The position numbers were made by a program, and so were the translations under genes. Below the pieces are notes generated by a model that saw only the letters and a program-made list of their open reading frames with translations, had not been told where the DNA came from and did not search any database. This document shows, piece after piece, positions 41,180-52,885 of a stretch of 64,000 nt of DNA. The stretch's first letter is position 1; each line of letters opens with the position of its first letter. The stretch is from assembly GCF_020509005.1 (NCBI RefSeq), contig NC_063022.1, positions 1,054,001 through 1,118,000 of the forward strand, in the 5' to 3' direction. This DNA comes from Fulvia fulva. Lineage: Eukaryota > Ascomycota > Dothideomycetes > Mycosphaerellales > Mycosphaerellaceae.

Positions 41180-42709
41180 ATGGCCGAAACACCCACCGAG
41201 ACTCCAACAGCGACACAGAAGCGCCCACTCGAGGAGCCATCTTCACCCTCGGGACCGAACGACCAGCCGGATGCCAAGCGCCCTGCTCTCGACAAGATCC
41301 TCAAGGAGGACATCGCAGATGCGACCGAGGCTCCCAGCGAGCCAGTACATGAAGAAACTGCGGAGGTTGACAACACCGAAGCTGCAGGAACCAAGGCAGA
41401 CGGAGACGATGCGACCGTGCCCACGACAGAGGCTGATGTCACGGACAAGCAAGGTGACACCGTCGTACCAGATGCACCCACAAACGCCTCGCAGCTTGAC
41501 AACAGTCTGCCATCGCAGCATGCTGTAGCAGCACTTCCAACGAATGGCACCACAGAAGATCGCCAGTCGTCGCAAGCTCCCATGCCTTACCACCACCAGG
41601 ATGAGTCCTCGTGGCTCCACGTACGCGCCATCATCTCTAGCGCGGAAGCCGCGACCGTCATTGGTAAGGGCGGCGAGAATGTCACTCAGATCCGTCGCAT
41701 GGCTGGCGCAAAGTGCACCGTGAGCGAGTACACTCGCGGTGCAGTGGAACGCGTCCTCACTGTCAGCGGTCTGGTGGACGCTGTTGCCAAGGCATTCGGT
41801 CTGATCATTCGCACTCTCAACCAAGAACCCCTCGACCAGCCCTCCACTCCCCAGTCCAAGACCTACCCACTCCGCCTCCTCATCCCACACATCCTCATCG
41901 GCTCCATCATTGGCAAGCAGGGCGTGCGCATTCGCGAGATCCAAGAGGCATCTGGTGCACGCCTCAATGCATCCGAATCATGCCTTCCACTCTCTACCGA
42001 GCGCTCGCTTGTCGTCCTTGGTGTTGCAGACGCCGTACACATAGCTACTTACTACGTTGGTAGCACTCTAGTCGAACAGTTGACTGATCGCTTTGGCGGC
42101 CCAGCAGCGTCAAACTATGCTGGGAGACATGGCGGGCCACAAGGTGTGGTTCCAGGCGGCATGCAGGTCGTTCCATACGTACCACAGCATGCTGGTGGAC
42201 AGATGGGCCATCCTGACTACAACCGCAACAAGCAACACCCGCAACCCCAGCGTACACCAGCGCCAGCATACGGACAACCCTACATGCAAGGACAGACTCC
42301 TCTGCCACCTCAGCAAGCACCCATGGGCTACGGTGCTGGTTCACCACGCGCGCCATACGTCGGAGCTGGCCCACAGCAGCCGCAACCATACGGGCATGCT
42401 GCACCACAGGCTCACGCTGGACCTCCGCAACAGCCGATGCAGGGTATGGTGCCCGGTCAACCGATCACTCAGCAAATCTTCATCCCCAATGACATGGTCG
42501 GCGCAATCATCGGCAAAGGCGGTGCCAAGATCAACGAGATCCGCCAACTCAGTGGAAGCGTCATCAAGATCAACGAGCCCCAGGACAACAACAACGAGCG
42601 ACTGGTCACCATCACCGGAACCCAGGAATGCAACCAAATGGCGCTCTACATGCTCTACTCGAGGCTGGGTGAGTCGAGCAAGAACTCCAACTCTATCATG
42701 CCCCGATAG
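41180..42709 (+). CDS. RNA-binding protein with three KH domains (Pbp2/Hek2/Rnc1-like)
   Basis: Single exon of 509 aa from the ATG at 41180 (MAETPTETPTATQKRPLEEP), chosen as the first methionine after a non-coding leader. An acidic disordered N-terminus of about 135 residues precedes KH1 (IGKGGENV at about 160) and KH2 (IGKQGVRI at about 243). A Pro/Gln/Gly-rich linker follows, then KH3 (IGKGGAKI at about 443). All three GXXG loops are intact. The two-plus-one arrangement matches the PCBP/hnRNP K-type proteins Pbp2/Hek2 in yeast and Rnc1 in fission yeast, which bind C/U-rich mRNA elements and regulate stability and translation. Which one is the orthologue cannot be decided by eye. Confidence 0.93.
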   Translation: MAETPTETPTATQKRPLEEPSSPSGPNDQPDAKRPALDKILKEDIADATEAPSEPVHEETAEVDNTEAAGTKADGDDATVPTTEADVTDKQGDTVVPDAPTNASQLDNSLPSQHAVAALPTNGTTEDRQSSQAPMPYHHQDESSWLHVRAIISSAEAATVIGKGGENVTQIRRMAGAKCTVSEYTRGAVERVLTVSGLVDAVAKAFGLIIRTLNQEPLDQPSTPQSKTYPLRLLIPHILIGSIIGKQGVRIREIQEASGARLNASESCLPLSTERSLVVLGVADAVHIATYYVGSTLVEQLTDRFGGPAASNYAGRHGGPQGVVPGGMQVVPYVPQHAGGQMGHPDYNRNKQHPQPQRTPAPAYGQPYMQGQTPLPPQQAPMGYGAGSPRAPYVGAGPQQPQPYGHAAPQAHAGPPQQPMQGMVPGQPITQQIFIPNDMVGAIIGKGGAKINEIRQLSGSVIKINEPQDNNNERLVTITGTQECNQMALYMLYSRLGESSKNSNSIMPR

Positions 42710-43746
42710 TTGCGGAAAGCTTGTTTCACGGAGCCCCATGTACGAGTACTGCATCAGGGATTGTCACACATACCCATGGATCTTCTGGCGTTGGGGATTG
42801 GGGTTGCTAACACGGGTTGTTTTAGCGGTGCTTCGTAACACGGATTGCAGCAGTGGTAAGGACAAGGAGTAAGCAAGAGAAAGGCGCATAGAAAGGAGAA
42901 TGTCGTGGCCTAGGCGCACACGACTTTACTGTATTAGAAACCAGTAACGAGACAATGAATCTCAATGCATTTGGTTGGTGTTTATGCAGTACGCATGTGG
43001 CTCGCTTCGTTCAGATTGGGATCGTGCATGAGATCGGGAATGTAATTGTTGCGCCACGTGCCGTGTGTGCAGCATTCCACAGCAAAGCTTGCTTGTGGCC
43101 GTGGCGACAAACACAACTTCAGGACGCGCAGCAGCGCACTCACTCCCGCGCATCCATCACCACAAGCATCTCTTCCACTCACGTCGGTCACAATGATAGG
43201 CACGTAAGTATGGAAGTGTCAACGGAGATCTGCACGTTTCAACAATCGTCAGAGCCGCAGCGTGCTGCTGGAGTGAAGTACTGTCCGCTTCCGGCTGCGA
43301 GGCGATGCAGTCGTCCGCATGCGACAAAGACATACAGCAGCGGCTGTGGTGATTCTGCTTGCGTGGTGCAATGGTATGACTATGGGCTGTTCGCTTCTCT
43401 CTCAAACTCCGTTTCGTATCTCTTGCTCTCGTTAGTTGCAATTGGTATCTTGAATGCTCTGCTCTGCTCTACGCTTGGTCTTGATACTGGTCTGCTGATC
43501 TACAATTTCGCCGTCCCTATCGTCCGCAACCTCACGAGAGAAAGGACAAAGAAATCGAACATCACGAGCGCTCTGCCGTCGCCGTCGCGTCGCTACCATC
43601 CACCTCCCTCGAACACCACCTACACCGCAACCCTGGATCCAATCGAAACACCCGTCTGGTTCCGTCGCCTTCCCACCGTCCCTCAAACTCCTCCACACCC
43701 AATCCCGCCTCTCACAGCTTCTCCGCCGCAAAGTCTTCTCCCCACG
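42710..43746. other. Intergenic between KH gene and BTB-Cys gene
   Basis: Plus frames are open but not protein-like. The frame of the next gene is open back to 42955, yet the first plausible start is at 43747. The right part (43560-43740) is C/A-rich leader. No other feature. Confidence 0.4.
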
Positions 43747-45032
43747 ATGGCCACGGCCCTCACGCCCTTGGGCCTTCCCGCCCTGGAAATGCCCTCCCCC
43801 ACCGCGTCCGAGACGTCCTCGACTCATTCTAATACCTCCGCCCACCACGCCAACCACAACAACCAACACCAAACTCTCTCCACCCAAACCAACCAAGGAG
43901 TCGCCAACCCCAACGCCCCAGCTCGCCCGCGCCGAGCCCACCACGCTCCATCCCGTCCCAATCTGCGCGTGGCGTTCAAGAGCTTCACCAGCACCGCGAC
44001 CGTCCTCGTCGGCGAGGAAGGCAGTAAAGCCAAACCGTTATCGCAGTACCTCGTTCACAAGGAATTACTAGCCGGCGCATCTCCCTTCTTCGCCGCCGCT
44101 CTCAACGGGACGTTCGCAGAAGGGTTGGAACAAGTTGTTCGTCTACCTGAAGAGAAGCCGGAGACGTGGGAGTGGTTTTTGCAGTGGTTGTATACCGGGA
44201 CCCTCACTACGCAGCCCACTGCGAGTGAAATCGTCTCTGCCTCGCAGCATCGGGCTCGAGGAGCTGGGCCTGGGCACGCGGCGGGACAACGGCAAGGGCA
44301 AGCGCCGTGCTATGATTTGCATCTCGATGGGGATTTGCGGAATCAGCAGGGGTCTCCGAAGTATTTCCTGCTGTTGGATTTGTACGCGTTGTCTGATAGG
44401 ATGTTGACGACGCCGCTGAGCAATCATGTGCTGAGTACGATTGCGCGGTTGAGCGAGCAGACGAATTCGGTGCCTACGCCGAGCGATACGTGGATTCTGT
44501 ATGATGGGATTAGGGAGAGTGCGCCGTTGAGGAAGTTGGTGTTGGATTTGTTTGCGTATAAGAAGACGGATAAGTTGTTGGAGACGCATAAGGATGAGTG
44601 GCATCCGAGGTTTTTGAGGGAGTTGGTTGTGAAGTGAGTATTACTCATCTTGGAAGTTTGGGTGGGTGGAGTGGGGTGCTAATGTGGTGTGTAGGTTGAA
44701 GAGGCCGGGTCCGGAGATGTTGGAGAGGCATTCTCTTGTTGCTTGGAGGCCGAGGAGCTGGAGTAATTCGAAGGCTTGTGAGGGGTGCAAGGAGATCTTG
44801 AGGCCAAATATCAGCGGGGATCGATGCTGTGCTTGTGAGAAGGTAAGCTAAGCCTTGCGAGGTTGGCACTAGATCCTGCTAACATGACCAGGCCTTTTGC
44901 TCCGAGTGTCTTCGACGCCATGCTGGTGAAGGGTGGACTCTTCCCAACGACGTCAGCGGCTGCAAGCCGTGGGTAGGAAGGGGAATGTGCTTGAGATATC
45001 ACGAACACGGCGAGGGTGAGGCCTGCGGCTGA
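43747..45032 (+). CDS. BTB/POZ protein with C-terminal cysteine-rich (putative zinc) domain
   Basis: Exons 43747-44633, 44695-44842 and 44892-45032, introns of 61 bp (GTGAGT) and 49 bp (GTAAGC, branch GCTAAC); 391 aa, frame exact. After a Ser/Thr/Asn-rich N-terminus, a BTB domain (LVHKELLAGASPFFAAALNG, then VRLPEEKPETWEWFLQWLYT) spans about residues 95-150. Family helices follow (KYFLLLDLYALSDRM; RESAPLRKLVLDLFAY). The two spliced exons add about 80 residues with a ten-cysteine region (ACEGCKEIL, DRCCACEKAFCSECLRRH, GCKPW, MCLRYHEH). Its CxxC and CxC pairs resemble a treble-clef/RING-like zinc site but match no family I know. It is convergent with PCP1, 115 bp apart. Confidence 0.85.
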
Positions 45033-45147
45033 CTGTCGAGTCGACAAGCGTTGCGGTGGTGGTTGAAGTTTCGGGTGCAGCACGCATAGCGGTGGCGTTT
45101 CTCCATGGTTGTATCGTACACTAGAACATACAGAGTGGATCGCTCCT

Positions 45148-46077
45148 CTACCTCCTCATGATTGCCCTCCTCAGCATTGGCCACACGCCACCGTACTTGC
45201 CCAGGTATGTGAAGTAGTAGATGGCACCAAAGACGGTGCCACCCATGTGTGCCGCATGGCCAATCCCCGTCTGGCCTCGATCGAGGAAGAAGGCATCGAC
45301 ACCAAAGTAAACAAGCGTGAGCACGAACAGAGGAATCGGAATCAACGGCATAAAGATCAGCCTCATCGGAGCGAATGGCATGAGGCAAGTGGCAGTGGCC
45401 CCCAGTCCCATCACCAGTCCACTTGCTCCCAGATTCTGCATGAGAACCCTGGTCCTCCCGCCTCCAAATGCTCCCCAGACGTCGCGCTTTTGCGGAGCCT
45501 GACGTGGCCACTGATGATATAGACTTGCCAAAGATCCGACGAGAGCACTCCCAAGTCCCGCCGCAAGGACGTGAAAGCGGCCGACGCCAGAGATGGCGAG
45601 GAGGTTGCCGAAAGTGAAGAGAGCGATCATGTTGAAGACGAAGTGTCCGATGTCTCTGTGGGAGAAGGCAGAGGTAAGCAGCGTGTGGTATCGGCCTGCC
45701 TTGATGCTGTCGGTGGAGAGCAGGAAGTTGTTGTCCATGAATCGGATGAGCTTCGTGTCCCTGGTTGCTTTGGCACACTGCCACGTGGCGAAGACTGCAG
45801 TATTCAGGCCGATGAGAGCCCAGGCGACGGACTTGGCGGAGCGGTAGGCAGGACCCGAAGGACCATAGCTTGTGTAAGAGCGGAATAGGTTGAGGCCTAG
45901 GCGTCCCGATGCTGATGATGTTGTGCGGTGTCCGGGCTGGGACGAGAAGAAGGGAGTCTGCTTGTCGGACGTGGATCTGAAGGTCCTTCTTGCTGCGGAC
46001 GCGGACTGTGTTTGTGGGGTGACGCGTAGGCAAGGACCTTTCCGGATGCGCGGTGCTCGAGCTCGTAGTGTAAGCAT
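45148..46077 (-). CDS. PCP1: Mitochondrial rhomboid protease
   Basis: Single exon, 309 aa. The first 60 residues are Arg/Ser/Thr-rich with no acidic residues near the start (MLTLRARAPRIRKGPCLRVT), a mitochondrial presequence. The rhomboid core then shows a first helix (SVAWALIGLNTAVFATW), the loop/helix HRDIGHFVFNM (140-150), the catalytic Ser219 in GASG, and the catalytic His277 in HAAHMGGTVFG. Yeast Pcp1/Rbd1 cleaves Mgm1 and Ccp1 in the inner membrane and thereby controls mitochondrial fusion. The presequence and single Ser/His pair fit that orthologue. It is divergent to DHH1, 749 bp apart. Confidence 0.92.
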   Translation of the reverse strand: MLTLRARAPRIRKGPCLRVTPQTQSASAARRTFRSTSDKQTPFFSSQPGHRTTSSASGRLGLNLFRSYTSYGPSGPAYRSAKSVAWALIGLNTAVFATWQCAKATRDTKLIRFMDNNFLLSTDSIKAGRYHTLLTSAFSHRDIGHFVFNMIALFTFGNLLAISGVGRFHVLAAGLGSALVGSLASLYHQWPRQAPQKRDVWGAFGGGRTRVLMQNLGASGLVMGLGATATCLMPFAPMRLIFMPLIPIPLFVLTLVYFGVDAFFLDRGQTGIGHAAHMGGTVFGAIYYFTYLGKYGGVWPMLRRAIMRR

Positions 46078-46826
46078 TGTGCCGTGATGTTTTGTTCACG
46101 AAGAAGGGTGAAGTTTTGTTGACGCCCTCGTTGCTCGCTTACTGGGCCCACTGATGTGTTACACAGCAGGCGGTGGGCATTCGGTGGTGAGCACGCATGG
46201 CACGATGATCAAGATGGATCGCTGTTAGTGAATTCACCGCCAGGGAAGAAGCGAATGTCAATGTCGTGTACATAGCAGGACGTAGAGTATAGAGTCGTGA
46301 GAGTATACTTTGGGGGTGCTTGTAGGAAGGTTTCGGCGGCTTGTTGCGCTTGGACCACAGCAGCAGCATTCGCTTGTTTCGAGGTCGAGCTCAAGCCTCA
46401 TGCTGCTTGCACCACTACTTCACCACTCACAACAGCAGAGCCTCATATTCCTCACCGACACTCACCACCATCTCACACAGAGCCAGACACTTCCTCTGCA
46501 GCTCATCGCTAGCCTCCACAGCCACAGCCACAGCCACAGCCACTACCGCGCAACCAGACCAGATCGCGCTCAAGTCGTCGAGACTGCCTCGGGACCATCA
46601 CTGAACATCGTGCACCAGAACTCTCCAGCACCATCTTCTCTCGGACATTCCTGCGTGCGTGAGTCTTAGCACATCCCTGCGTGCGTGAGTCTTAGCACAT
46701 CCCTAGCTGAAGACACCACCATCTCAGCCTGCCCGCATCTTGGCCTGGTGAGCAAGTCGCGTTCAGCACCGCCGAGTGCACACTTCCTCTCCCATCTCAC
46801 CCGCCTCACATACATTACACCACACA
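46078..46826. promoter_or_regulatory. Divergent region between PCP1 and DHH1
   Basis: 749 bp; the right half is the C/A-rich DHH1 leader with a CCACAG hexamer run around 46517-46540 and a 26-bp direct duplication (46651-46702). Short frames inside are not considered genes. Confidence 0.5.
46651..46702. repeat. Exact 26-bp tandem duplication in the DHH1 leader
   Basis: Two identical head-to-tail copies, 46651-46676 and 46677-46702, each starting CTGCGTGCGTGAGTCTTAGC. The exactness suggests a recent slippage or duplication event, or an assembly artefact. Confidence 0.85.
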
Positions 46827-48383
46827 ATGGCGGACGGGCTTGCGGCCGAGCTCGACGGCACCTCGCTAAACGACTCACAATCCGGCGACTGGAAACAAGG
46901 CTTGCAAGCGCCGGCCAAAGATGGCAGGCAGCAAACAGAGGATGTCACCGCGACGAAAGGCCTGGAATTTGAGGAGTTCTACCTGAAGAGAGAGCTGTTG
47001 ATGGGTATATACGAAGCAGGGTTCGAGAAGCCCTCACCCATCCAAGAAGAGACGATCCCAGTTGCACTATCAGGCCGCGACGTTCTCGCGCGCGCAAAGA
47101 ACGGCACAGGAAAGACTGCTGCCTTCGTCATCCCCACACTTGAGCGCATCAACACCAAGTCGGACAAGATTCAGGCTCTGTTGCTGGTGCCCACCAGAGA
47201 ATTGGCTCTGCAGACGTCGCAAGTATGCAAGACGCTTGGCAAACACCTTGGTGTCAATGTCATGGTCACCACAGGAGGAACGGGACTGCGTGATGACATT
47301 GTACGTCTCAACGAGCCAGTACACATTGTCGTCGGAACACCTGGCCGTATTTTGGACTTGGCTGGAAAGGGTGTTGCCGATCTGTCGGAAGCCAAGACTT
47401 TCGTCATGGACGAAGCCGACAAGCTGTTGTCGCCAGAATTCACCGTCACTATTGAGCAGCTGCTCAAGTTTCACCCCAAGGACAGGCAGGTCATGTTGTT
47501 CTCTGCCACCTTCCCCGTCGTGGTGAAGGACTTCAAAGATAAGCACATGAACGATCCTCACGAGATCAACCTCATGGACGAACTTACTCTGCGTGGTATT
47601 ACCCAGTACTATGCCTTCGTCGACGAAAAGCAGAAGGTGCACTGCTTGAACACGCTTTTTAGCAGACTGCAAATCAATCAGTCCATCATTTTCTGCAACA
47701 GCACCACCAGAGTCGAGTTGCTGGCCAAGAAGATTACAGAGCTTGGTTACTCCTGCTTCTACTCGCACGCGAAAATGCTGCAACAACATCGAAACCGCGT
47801 CTTCCACGACTTTCGCAACGGCGCCATGCGCAATCTTGTATGCTCAGATCTACTGACACGTGGCATTGACATTCAAGCTGTCAACGTCGTCATCAACTTC
47901 GACTTCCCAAAGAACGCCGAAACCTACCTTCACCGTATCGGTCGTTCTGGACGTTTTGGACATCTGGGTCTGGCTATCAACTTGATCAACTGGGATGATC
48001 GATTCAATCTGTACCGTATCGAACAGGAGCTTGGAACTGAGATTCAGCCTATCCCGCAATCCATCGACAAGAAGCTGTACGTGTATGACACACCAGAGAA
48101 CATCCCCCGACCAATCAACACTGCACCACAACAGAGGCAGCAACAACAGCAGCAGCAGGCAGCGCAGAATGCTAGCAGACAGCAAGGGACAGGGTCTGAC
48201 CTGCAGAATCCTGCCAACCGAACCGACGGCTACGGCCGCGGCAGAGGTGGTGGCTATGGCAGAGGCCGTGGCGGACCTCGCAATGATCAGAATGGCTTCC
48301 AGGGCCAACAGAGACAGGGCGGCTACCAGCAGCGGCCGAATCAGCAGATGGCGCCCGCTGGTCCTCCCGCGGCTCAGGCTTAG
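46827..48383 (+). CDS. DHH1: DEAD-box RNA helicase Dhh1 (DDX6)
   Basis: Single exon, 518 aa; the start at 46827 ([15 protein letters not shown]) is preferred over an in-frame ATG at 46776. Motifs in order: Q-motif ([13 protein letters not shown]), motif I AKNGTGKT, Ia PTRELA, TPGR, motif II DEAD, motif III SAT, then in RecA domain 2 the [15 protein letters not shown] and [11 protein letters not shown] motifs, all intact. The C-terminal tail is Gln-rich then RG/RGG-rich ([15 protein letters not shown]), as in filamentous-fungus Dhh1. The protein promotes mRNA decapping and translational repression and sits in P-bodies in the cytoplasm. Confidence 0.97.
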   Translation: MADGLAAELDGTSLNDSQSGDWKQGLQAPAKDGRQQTEDVTATKGLEFEEFYLKRELLMGIYEAGFEKPSPIQEETIPVALSGRDVLARAKNGTGKTAAFVIPTLERINTKSDKIQALLLVPTRELALQTSQVCKTLGKHLGVNVMVTTGGTGLRDDIVRLNEPVHIVVGTPGRILDLAGKGVADLSEAKTFVMDEADKLLSPEFTVTIEQLLKFHPKDRQVMLFSATFPVVVKDFKDKHMNDPHEINLMDELTLRGITQYYAFVDEKQKVHCLNTLFSRLQINQSIIFCNSTTRVELLAKKITELGYSCFYSHAKMLQQHRNRVFHDFRNGAMRNLVCSDLLTRGIDIQAVNVVINFDFPKNAETYLHRIGRSGRFGHLGLAINLINWDDRFNLYRIEQELGTEIQPIPQSIDKKLYVYDTPENIPRPINTAPQQRQQQQQQQAAQNASRQQGTGSDLQNPANRTDGYGRGRGGGYGRGRGGPRNDQNGFQGQQRQGGYQQRPNQQMAPAGPPAAQA

Positions 48384-48790
48384 GCCTTGAGTCTCGACGT
48401 GACCAACATAGCGCGATCTGTAGGAGTATGCTTGGCGTTCTTGGGCGGAGTTTTCAAGAAAGGCAGGCTGCTGGCCGGCGAGCCAGCTGGAGTTTTGATG
48501 GGCATGACTGACGATACCCGGTTCTTATGCTCCGGCGTGTTAACGTTTCCGATCGAGATGTGGTTCTACGGCCTGATGACCTGGCTGGTGTGCTACTGCA
48601 TCCCTTTTCTTTTTCTTCGACGACTCTCTCTGGACTCTATTGTGTACTGCGCTGCAGGACGCGCGCGACCCTCTGCACAATATCATCTTCACCTTCAACT
48701 CGACACATTGCAACACACTGATAACAGCAAACGCCAATATCTGTTACTTCATCGATCCTGCCGACCCACAGGACCGAACATCGACAATTG

Positions 48791-48791
48791 C

Positions 48792-48826
<35 letters not shown>

Positions 48827-48827
48827 C
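48791..48827. repeat. (CAA)12 microsatellite
   Basis: Perfect trinucleotide run of 36-37 bp in the region downstream of DHH1. Confidence 0.95.
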
Positions 48828-49519
48828 TGCTGCCTTTGGACGGAGTTGACCTTGTTGCACCCACTGAGTGCTACTACCACGACTCACACGATAATGTTGA
48901 TCACATCTTCTTCACTCCTTCAGAAGATGCATGATCAGTCTAGGCTACGACCATCTGGAAACCACTCTTTGCCTTGCACTTTATCGTACGGAACGTTCAA
49001 CCAGTCAACAATACTGATCGCTCTTACATGAAAGAAAAAGATGGTAGGAGGATGGACTGCCTGGTAGAACGAAAATTAGAAAACTTCTTTGGGGAGGACA
49101 GGGTTGAGGGCATGTGCGTGGCGCAAGTAGGGAAGTCTCTTCTCGTAGAGATCTGCCTTCTGTCATGTTATCTATATACCTCAATGAAAAGCTATCACCT
49201 CCTCATTTCACTCCCTGCTGTGTCAAATGTTCCATGTCCACTCCTTCCCAACATATTGAGCACAGTGACAGTACCCACAAGCTGTCAAGATGCGCCACTT
49301 CTTCACCACATCTTCCCTGTGATACGAATCCGATGTCAGCGCTTTCTTGCCACATGGTGAAACAGCCACCGGCCTTGGCTCGATGTTCAATCGAGGCGAC
49401 GGCCCTGAACAAAGCTACGGCTAGAGTCATGGTTGCTTCATGACCTGTTGAGAGTAGTGCCGCATCAAGACGGTCGCAAGGACAGGAACGGAACGTTGAT
49501 ACTTCTGAATCTTGAGCAC

Positions 49520-49520
<1 letters not shown>

Positions 49521-49552
<32 letters not shown>
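49521..49552. repeat. (GT)16 microsatellite
   Basis: Perfect dinucleotide run of 32 bp between DHH1 and the convergent HicA-like gene. Confidence 0.95.
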
Positions 49553-49554
<2 letters not shown>

Positions 49555-49784
49555 GCGGTGGGGGGAGGGCGGTAATGTATATAGTGAGATGCGCATGACT
49601 CTATACAACGCTTCCCTATTGATGAATATTATGACGAGAAGTGGCTCGCCTCTGCACTGCAATAGTGAGCCTGCCTGTAACGCCGTCTTGCTACGATGCC
49701 CAGCCTCAAAGCAATTGCAGGACTCACACCGCGCCATCGAAGCAGGGTTTCTGTCGTCGCGGTCTATCACTGCCTCTTCCCACT

Positions 49785-52445
49785 CTACTCATCCTGGAGG
49801 ACGAACGTCTCCCTGGTAAACCCATACTTTCTGATCAATCTTGTCCCCAACTGCCTTGCCTGCTTCTTCGCCCACTTCGATCCAGGGTGCGGGCGATGGG
49901 CCGTCAGGGAGCGGTCTCCACGAATGAACTTCCAAATGACTCCAGCGGAACGCTCGGCGGTGAAGCCTATCGCCTGCATGGTGTGTAGTACGTCTGTCCA
50001 TTCAAGTTCACCAGCTGAGATCCCTGGAGTGAGGTTCATGACCTGGAGTGCCGCGTGTGCGCGCGCGTCTACAGGGATAGTCCCTTCGTATGGTACTGCT
50101 GGAGCGCGAATGGGTTCTGCCATGAGGTCTTCGTTGGCAGCTGGTGTTGAAGGGGGTCTCGGGCGCGGCATCGCGCCGCTTGGGCTTCTTTGCGATGCCG
50201 GGGATGAAGCGGCGTGGCGCGTCGCCTGTGATTGCTGTGGAGATAAGGTCTTTGAATGATTGGCAGAGGGACTGGGCCCTGCGTGGGAGTGTTTCGTAGG
50301 ATAGAATCGCTACGATCAGTGGTTTGCACATCACTGGCTCTGTCGACGCTTTCTGGAGTAGTGAAGTTCTCTTCGTGAGCAGGAGACAGTGGCTCTGGCT
50401 CGGTCGTTGTAACTGATGTTGTAGATGTCGGGATCTGGAAGTCGTAGGCGCGATCCCCGAGCCACCAGCTGAGGTGCTCACATATGCGCTCGAAGGCTCC
50501 CTCTAAATCAGTATCCTGTATACCTTCATGCGTACCCTTCTTGATGGCGTTGGTGGGCTTGCGTAATGGTACAGTATCTGGATCACCGGGGATGCGTTTG
50601 TCCCCAGTGTGACCAAGCATCACCCATAGCGGCTTGAAGAAGGCGTCCTGGCGGGCACAGGCGGCCTGGAGAATCTGTGCGGCATCTGAGCTGTCTGATC
50701 CCAGGTTATGAAAGGCGGTCTCATCAAGCTCAAAGCCACTGTCATCTGCACGCTCCCAGATCACACGGTCCATAGTGTCCAAAGGATCGGTGAGCGCCCA
50801 ACTCACATTGCCTTTGAATTCGGTCTGATCGCTGTGCCGCCACATCGTTGTCTGTGGTTGCGCCGTGTACAGCTGCCGCTTCAGCTCCGCCAGTAAGCTC
50901 ATCTTCGACACTTTATCCACAAGCCACGGTGAGAGGTACTGCTCGCCGTCAGCATCCTGCTCAATGGCCGTCTGGAAGGCCTTCGCGATATGCCAAGCCC
51001 TGTGCAGTGAGCGAGCTTCGGGGTCGAATAGGAGCGTGGTGAGGCAATGCAAGTAAGCAGCACGGGGCTTAGCATCCTTCTTGAGAGTGGCGTCGAGCAC
51101 AGTCCACTGCTCTGATACGTCTGCGTCGTCTTCTGGGTAGTTTGCGTATTGAGGCCGCATCTTCTTCAATGCTGGGACTGCGTGCCCAAGGTCTGCTGCC
51201 ATGATGGAGATTATCACGTCCAGGACATGACTCAGTTGAGAGAAAACTCGTATGCACCGCTCAGAGAGTTCGCATTCCTCCCAAGCCTCTGCCTCGGCAG
51301 TCATCCAGAAGTCAGCGTCCTTGATCAATTGCTGCAAGCATGTCCACCAGACGACTTCGCTATACGTATCCTTCACCACCTTGTACGTGGCTACACAGCC
51401 GACAGTACTGACTGGGCACAGCAGAATCTTGCCAGAATCTGATCAGAAGCGGAACGTGCTCAGCGTACTCCTGAAGTTCGTTCTTGAGGCAGGTGGGATC
51501 ACTAGTAAGATCCATGAGGCGTGTAACGGCAGCATCAAGCTGAGTCGTAACATGATTGCCGAGCCTGAGAAAGTCAATCCTTCCGAGTCTGCAGTATGGC
51601 GCAGCGTCCGAGATCTTGTCGAGTGTTTCGAACCCGTGGGCCTCGCGAGTCCGTATTGGGATCTGCTTCTTCGGCTTCAGAGCCAGTTCCTCGAGTGTGA
51701 ACTCAAGCCCAGCTGCTCTCCATACTTGTACCATGAACAGCAGCTCTTCGAGTACGTACTGCATCATTTCCATCCCGGCGAATGACTTCACCATCATCTT
51801 GTCCTTATCTTGCCTGGACCGTTCGTGTAGCTCGTCTGAGTCGAAAATTGCGCCAAACTTGTCACGCGAATCGCACTTCCAGAATGTCATATAGTGCTCG
51901 AGTTTGGTCTTTCTGGCTCCTGGACTGGTCAGGTTCAGGTGTGACAGTTCGAGTGTCGACGTCACCATATCGGACGGGAAACTGCCGCTATATTTCTCGA
52001 ACAGAAGCTCGTAAAGGTTCTCGTCCTTTACTAGCTCCTCGAGGTTTAGGTGCGGAAGGTAGCAGGCTCGCTTGAATACTCTCTTAGCTTGTACATCTCC
52101 GAGAGCCTGCAGTTCATTGTCCGGTTTCAAGGGCTCGAAATCGGGACTCGAGCGCGCTAAGAGAGGTGGTGACAAGCTCTCTAAAAGTTGCCGACGTCCT
52201 TCGGTGGTCGCTATGATGGGTAGCATGTCCGCGCCACACTTGTCGATGGTATCACGGAGTCTGAAGAAATTGTTCCAGATCAGCGTGCTTAGCATGTTCC
52301 TCTTCTTCTTGAGTGCATCGTCTTCTAGATAGATAGCTCGAGGTAGACTTTTAGTGTATGCCACTAGCCGTGGCTCGTTGACAGACAATAGGCGCTTCTC
52401 CGGAGCGCTTGGCGCACTGCTCTCGATGGCCGCTTCATTAGACAT
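49785..52445 (-). CDS. Large orphan protein with HicA-fold-like C-terminal domain (multi-exon or frame-shifted)
   Basis: Three long minus-strand frames follow each other: about 52445-51400 (from MSNEAAIESSAPSAPEKRLL), about 51400-50330, and 50230-49785. The first join needs a one-base frame change near 51380-51440 for which I found no convincing intron. The second is consistent with an intron of about 104 bp (donor GTGCAA, acceptor ATCACAG) leading into a Ser/Pro linker. The N-terminal part is helical (LARSSPDFEPLKPDNELQAL, then LNLEELVKDENLYELLFEKY). The middle has WMTAEAEAWEECELSE. The last 75 residues predict helix-strand-strand-helix: VLHTMQAIGF, GVIWKFIRG, SLTAHRPHPGS, ARQLGTRLIRKYGF. 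That is the order of HicA-type dsRBD-like domains, though the sequence similarity is faint. Parts of two paralogues lie upstream. Confidence 0.65.
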
Positions 52446-52885
52446 AGCTAGCGGAGTGCAGCATGTGCTGCCTGTGGCCAACAGCTCCCTTATGCACCAA
52501 GATCTAAGGCCATGTCAGCTATGCGTAGATAACATAAGCGCAACGAGCAGTGCATACCGTTTGTGCGACGGAGAGCCACCTTCCCGAGTCACTTATAAGA
52601 GCATTTGAGGTGAAGGTACAAGAAGAAAGCGCGACGTGAGATCTTGTGCGAGAACGAAATCGGGTCGCTGACGAGGGTCCACGCTAACGCCGGATTATCA
52701 AAGATCCGTGCAGAGCATGGGTCTAAGGCATGAAGTGAACATACTTGCTAGCCTAAGATCCTGGCCAGTCTCTCGCAAAATACACTCCATCCGCTTGATG
52801 GCATTTGGCTTTGGCATCATTTAATCCTCCGATGCAGCTTGTGGATGGCTTCAGCGTCGAGCATTTGGCCGAATGTCTCACGACC
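52446..52885. other. Promoter region of the HicA-like gene
   Basis: The first frame is open back to 52481, but the leading residues are not protein-like. The remainder separates the gene from an N-terminal paralogue fragment. No motif recognised. Confidence 0.4.

Larger units (their letters stand above)
48384..49784. other. Long 3' region of DHH1 without a recognisable gene
   Basis: 1.4 kb including a 214-codon plus frame (48387-49031) that starts right after the DHH1 stop. It contains a poly-Asn run encoded by a CAA/AAC microsatellite and has no protein-like features, so I do not call it. A (GT)16 microsatellite lies at 49521-49552. The right end is the 3' flank of the minus-strand gene ending at 49785. 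Confidence 0.45.

Noticed and set aside
43157..43944. Minus-strand ORFs opposite the leader and first exon of the BTB-Cys gene.
   Set aside because: They are shadows of C-rich plus-strand sequence, giving Gly/Arg/Val-rich peptides without motifs.
48387..49031. 214-codon ORF directly after DHH1.
   Set aside because: It contains the CAA/AAC microsatellite and has no protein-like segments; it looks like an open 3' UTR.
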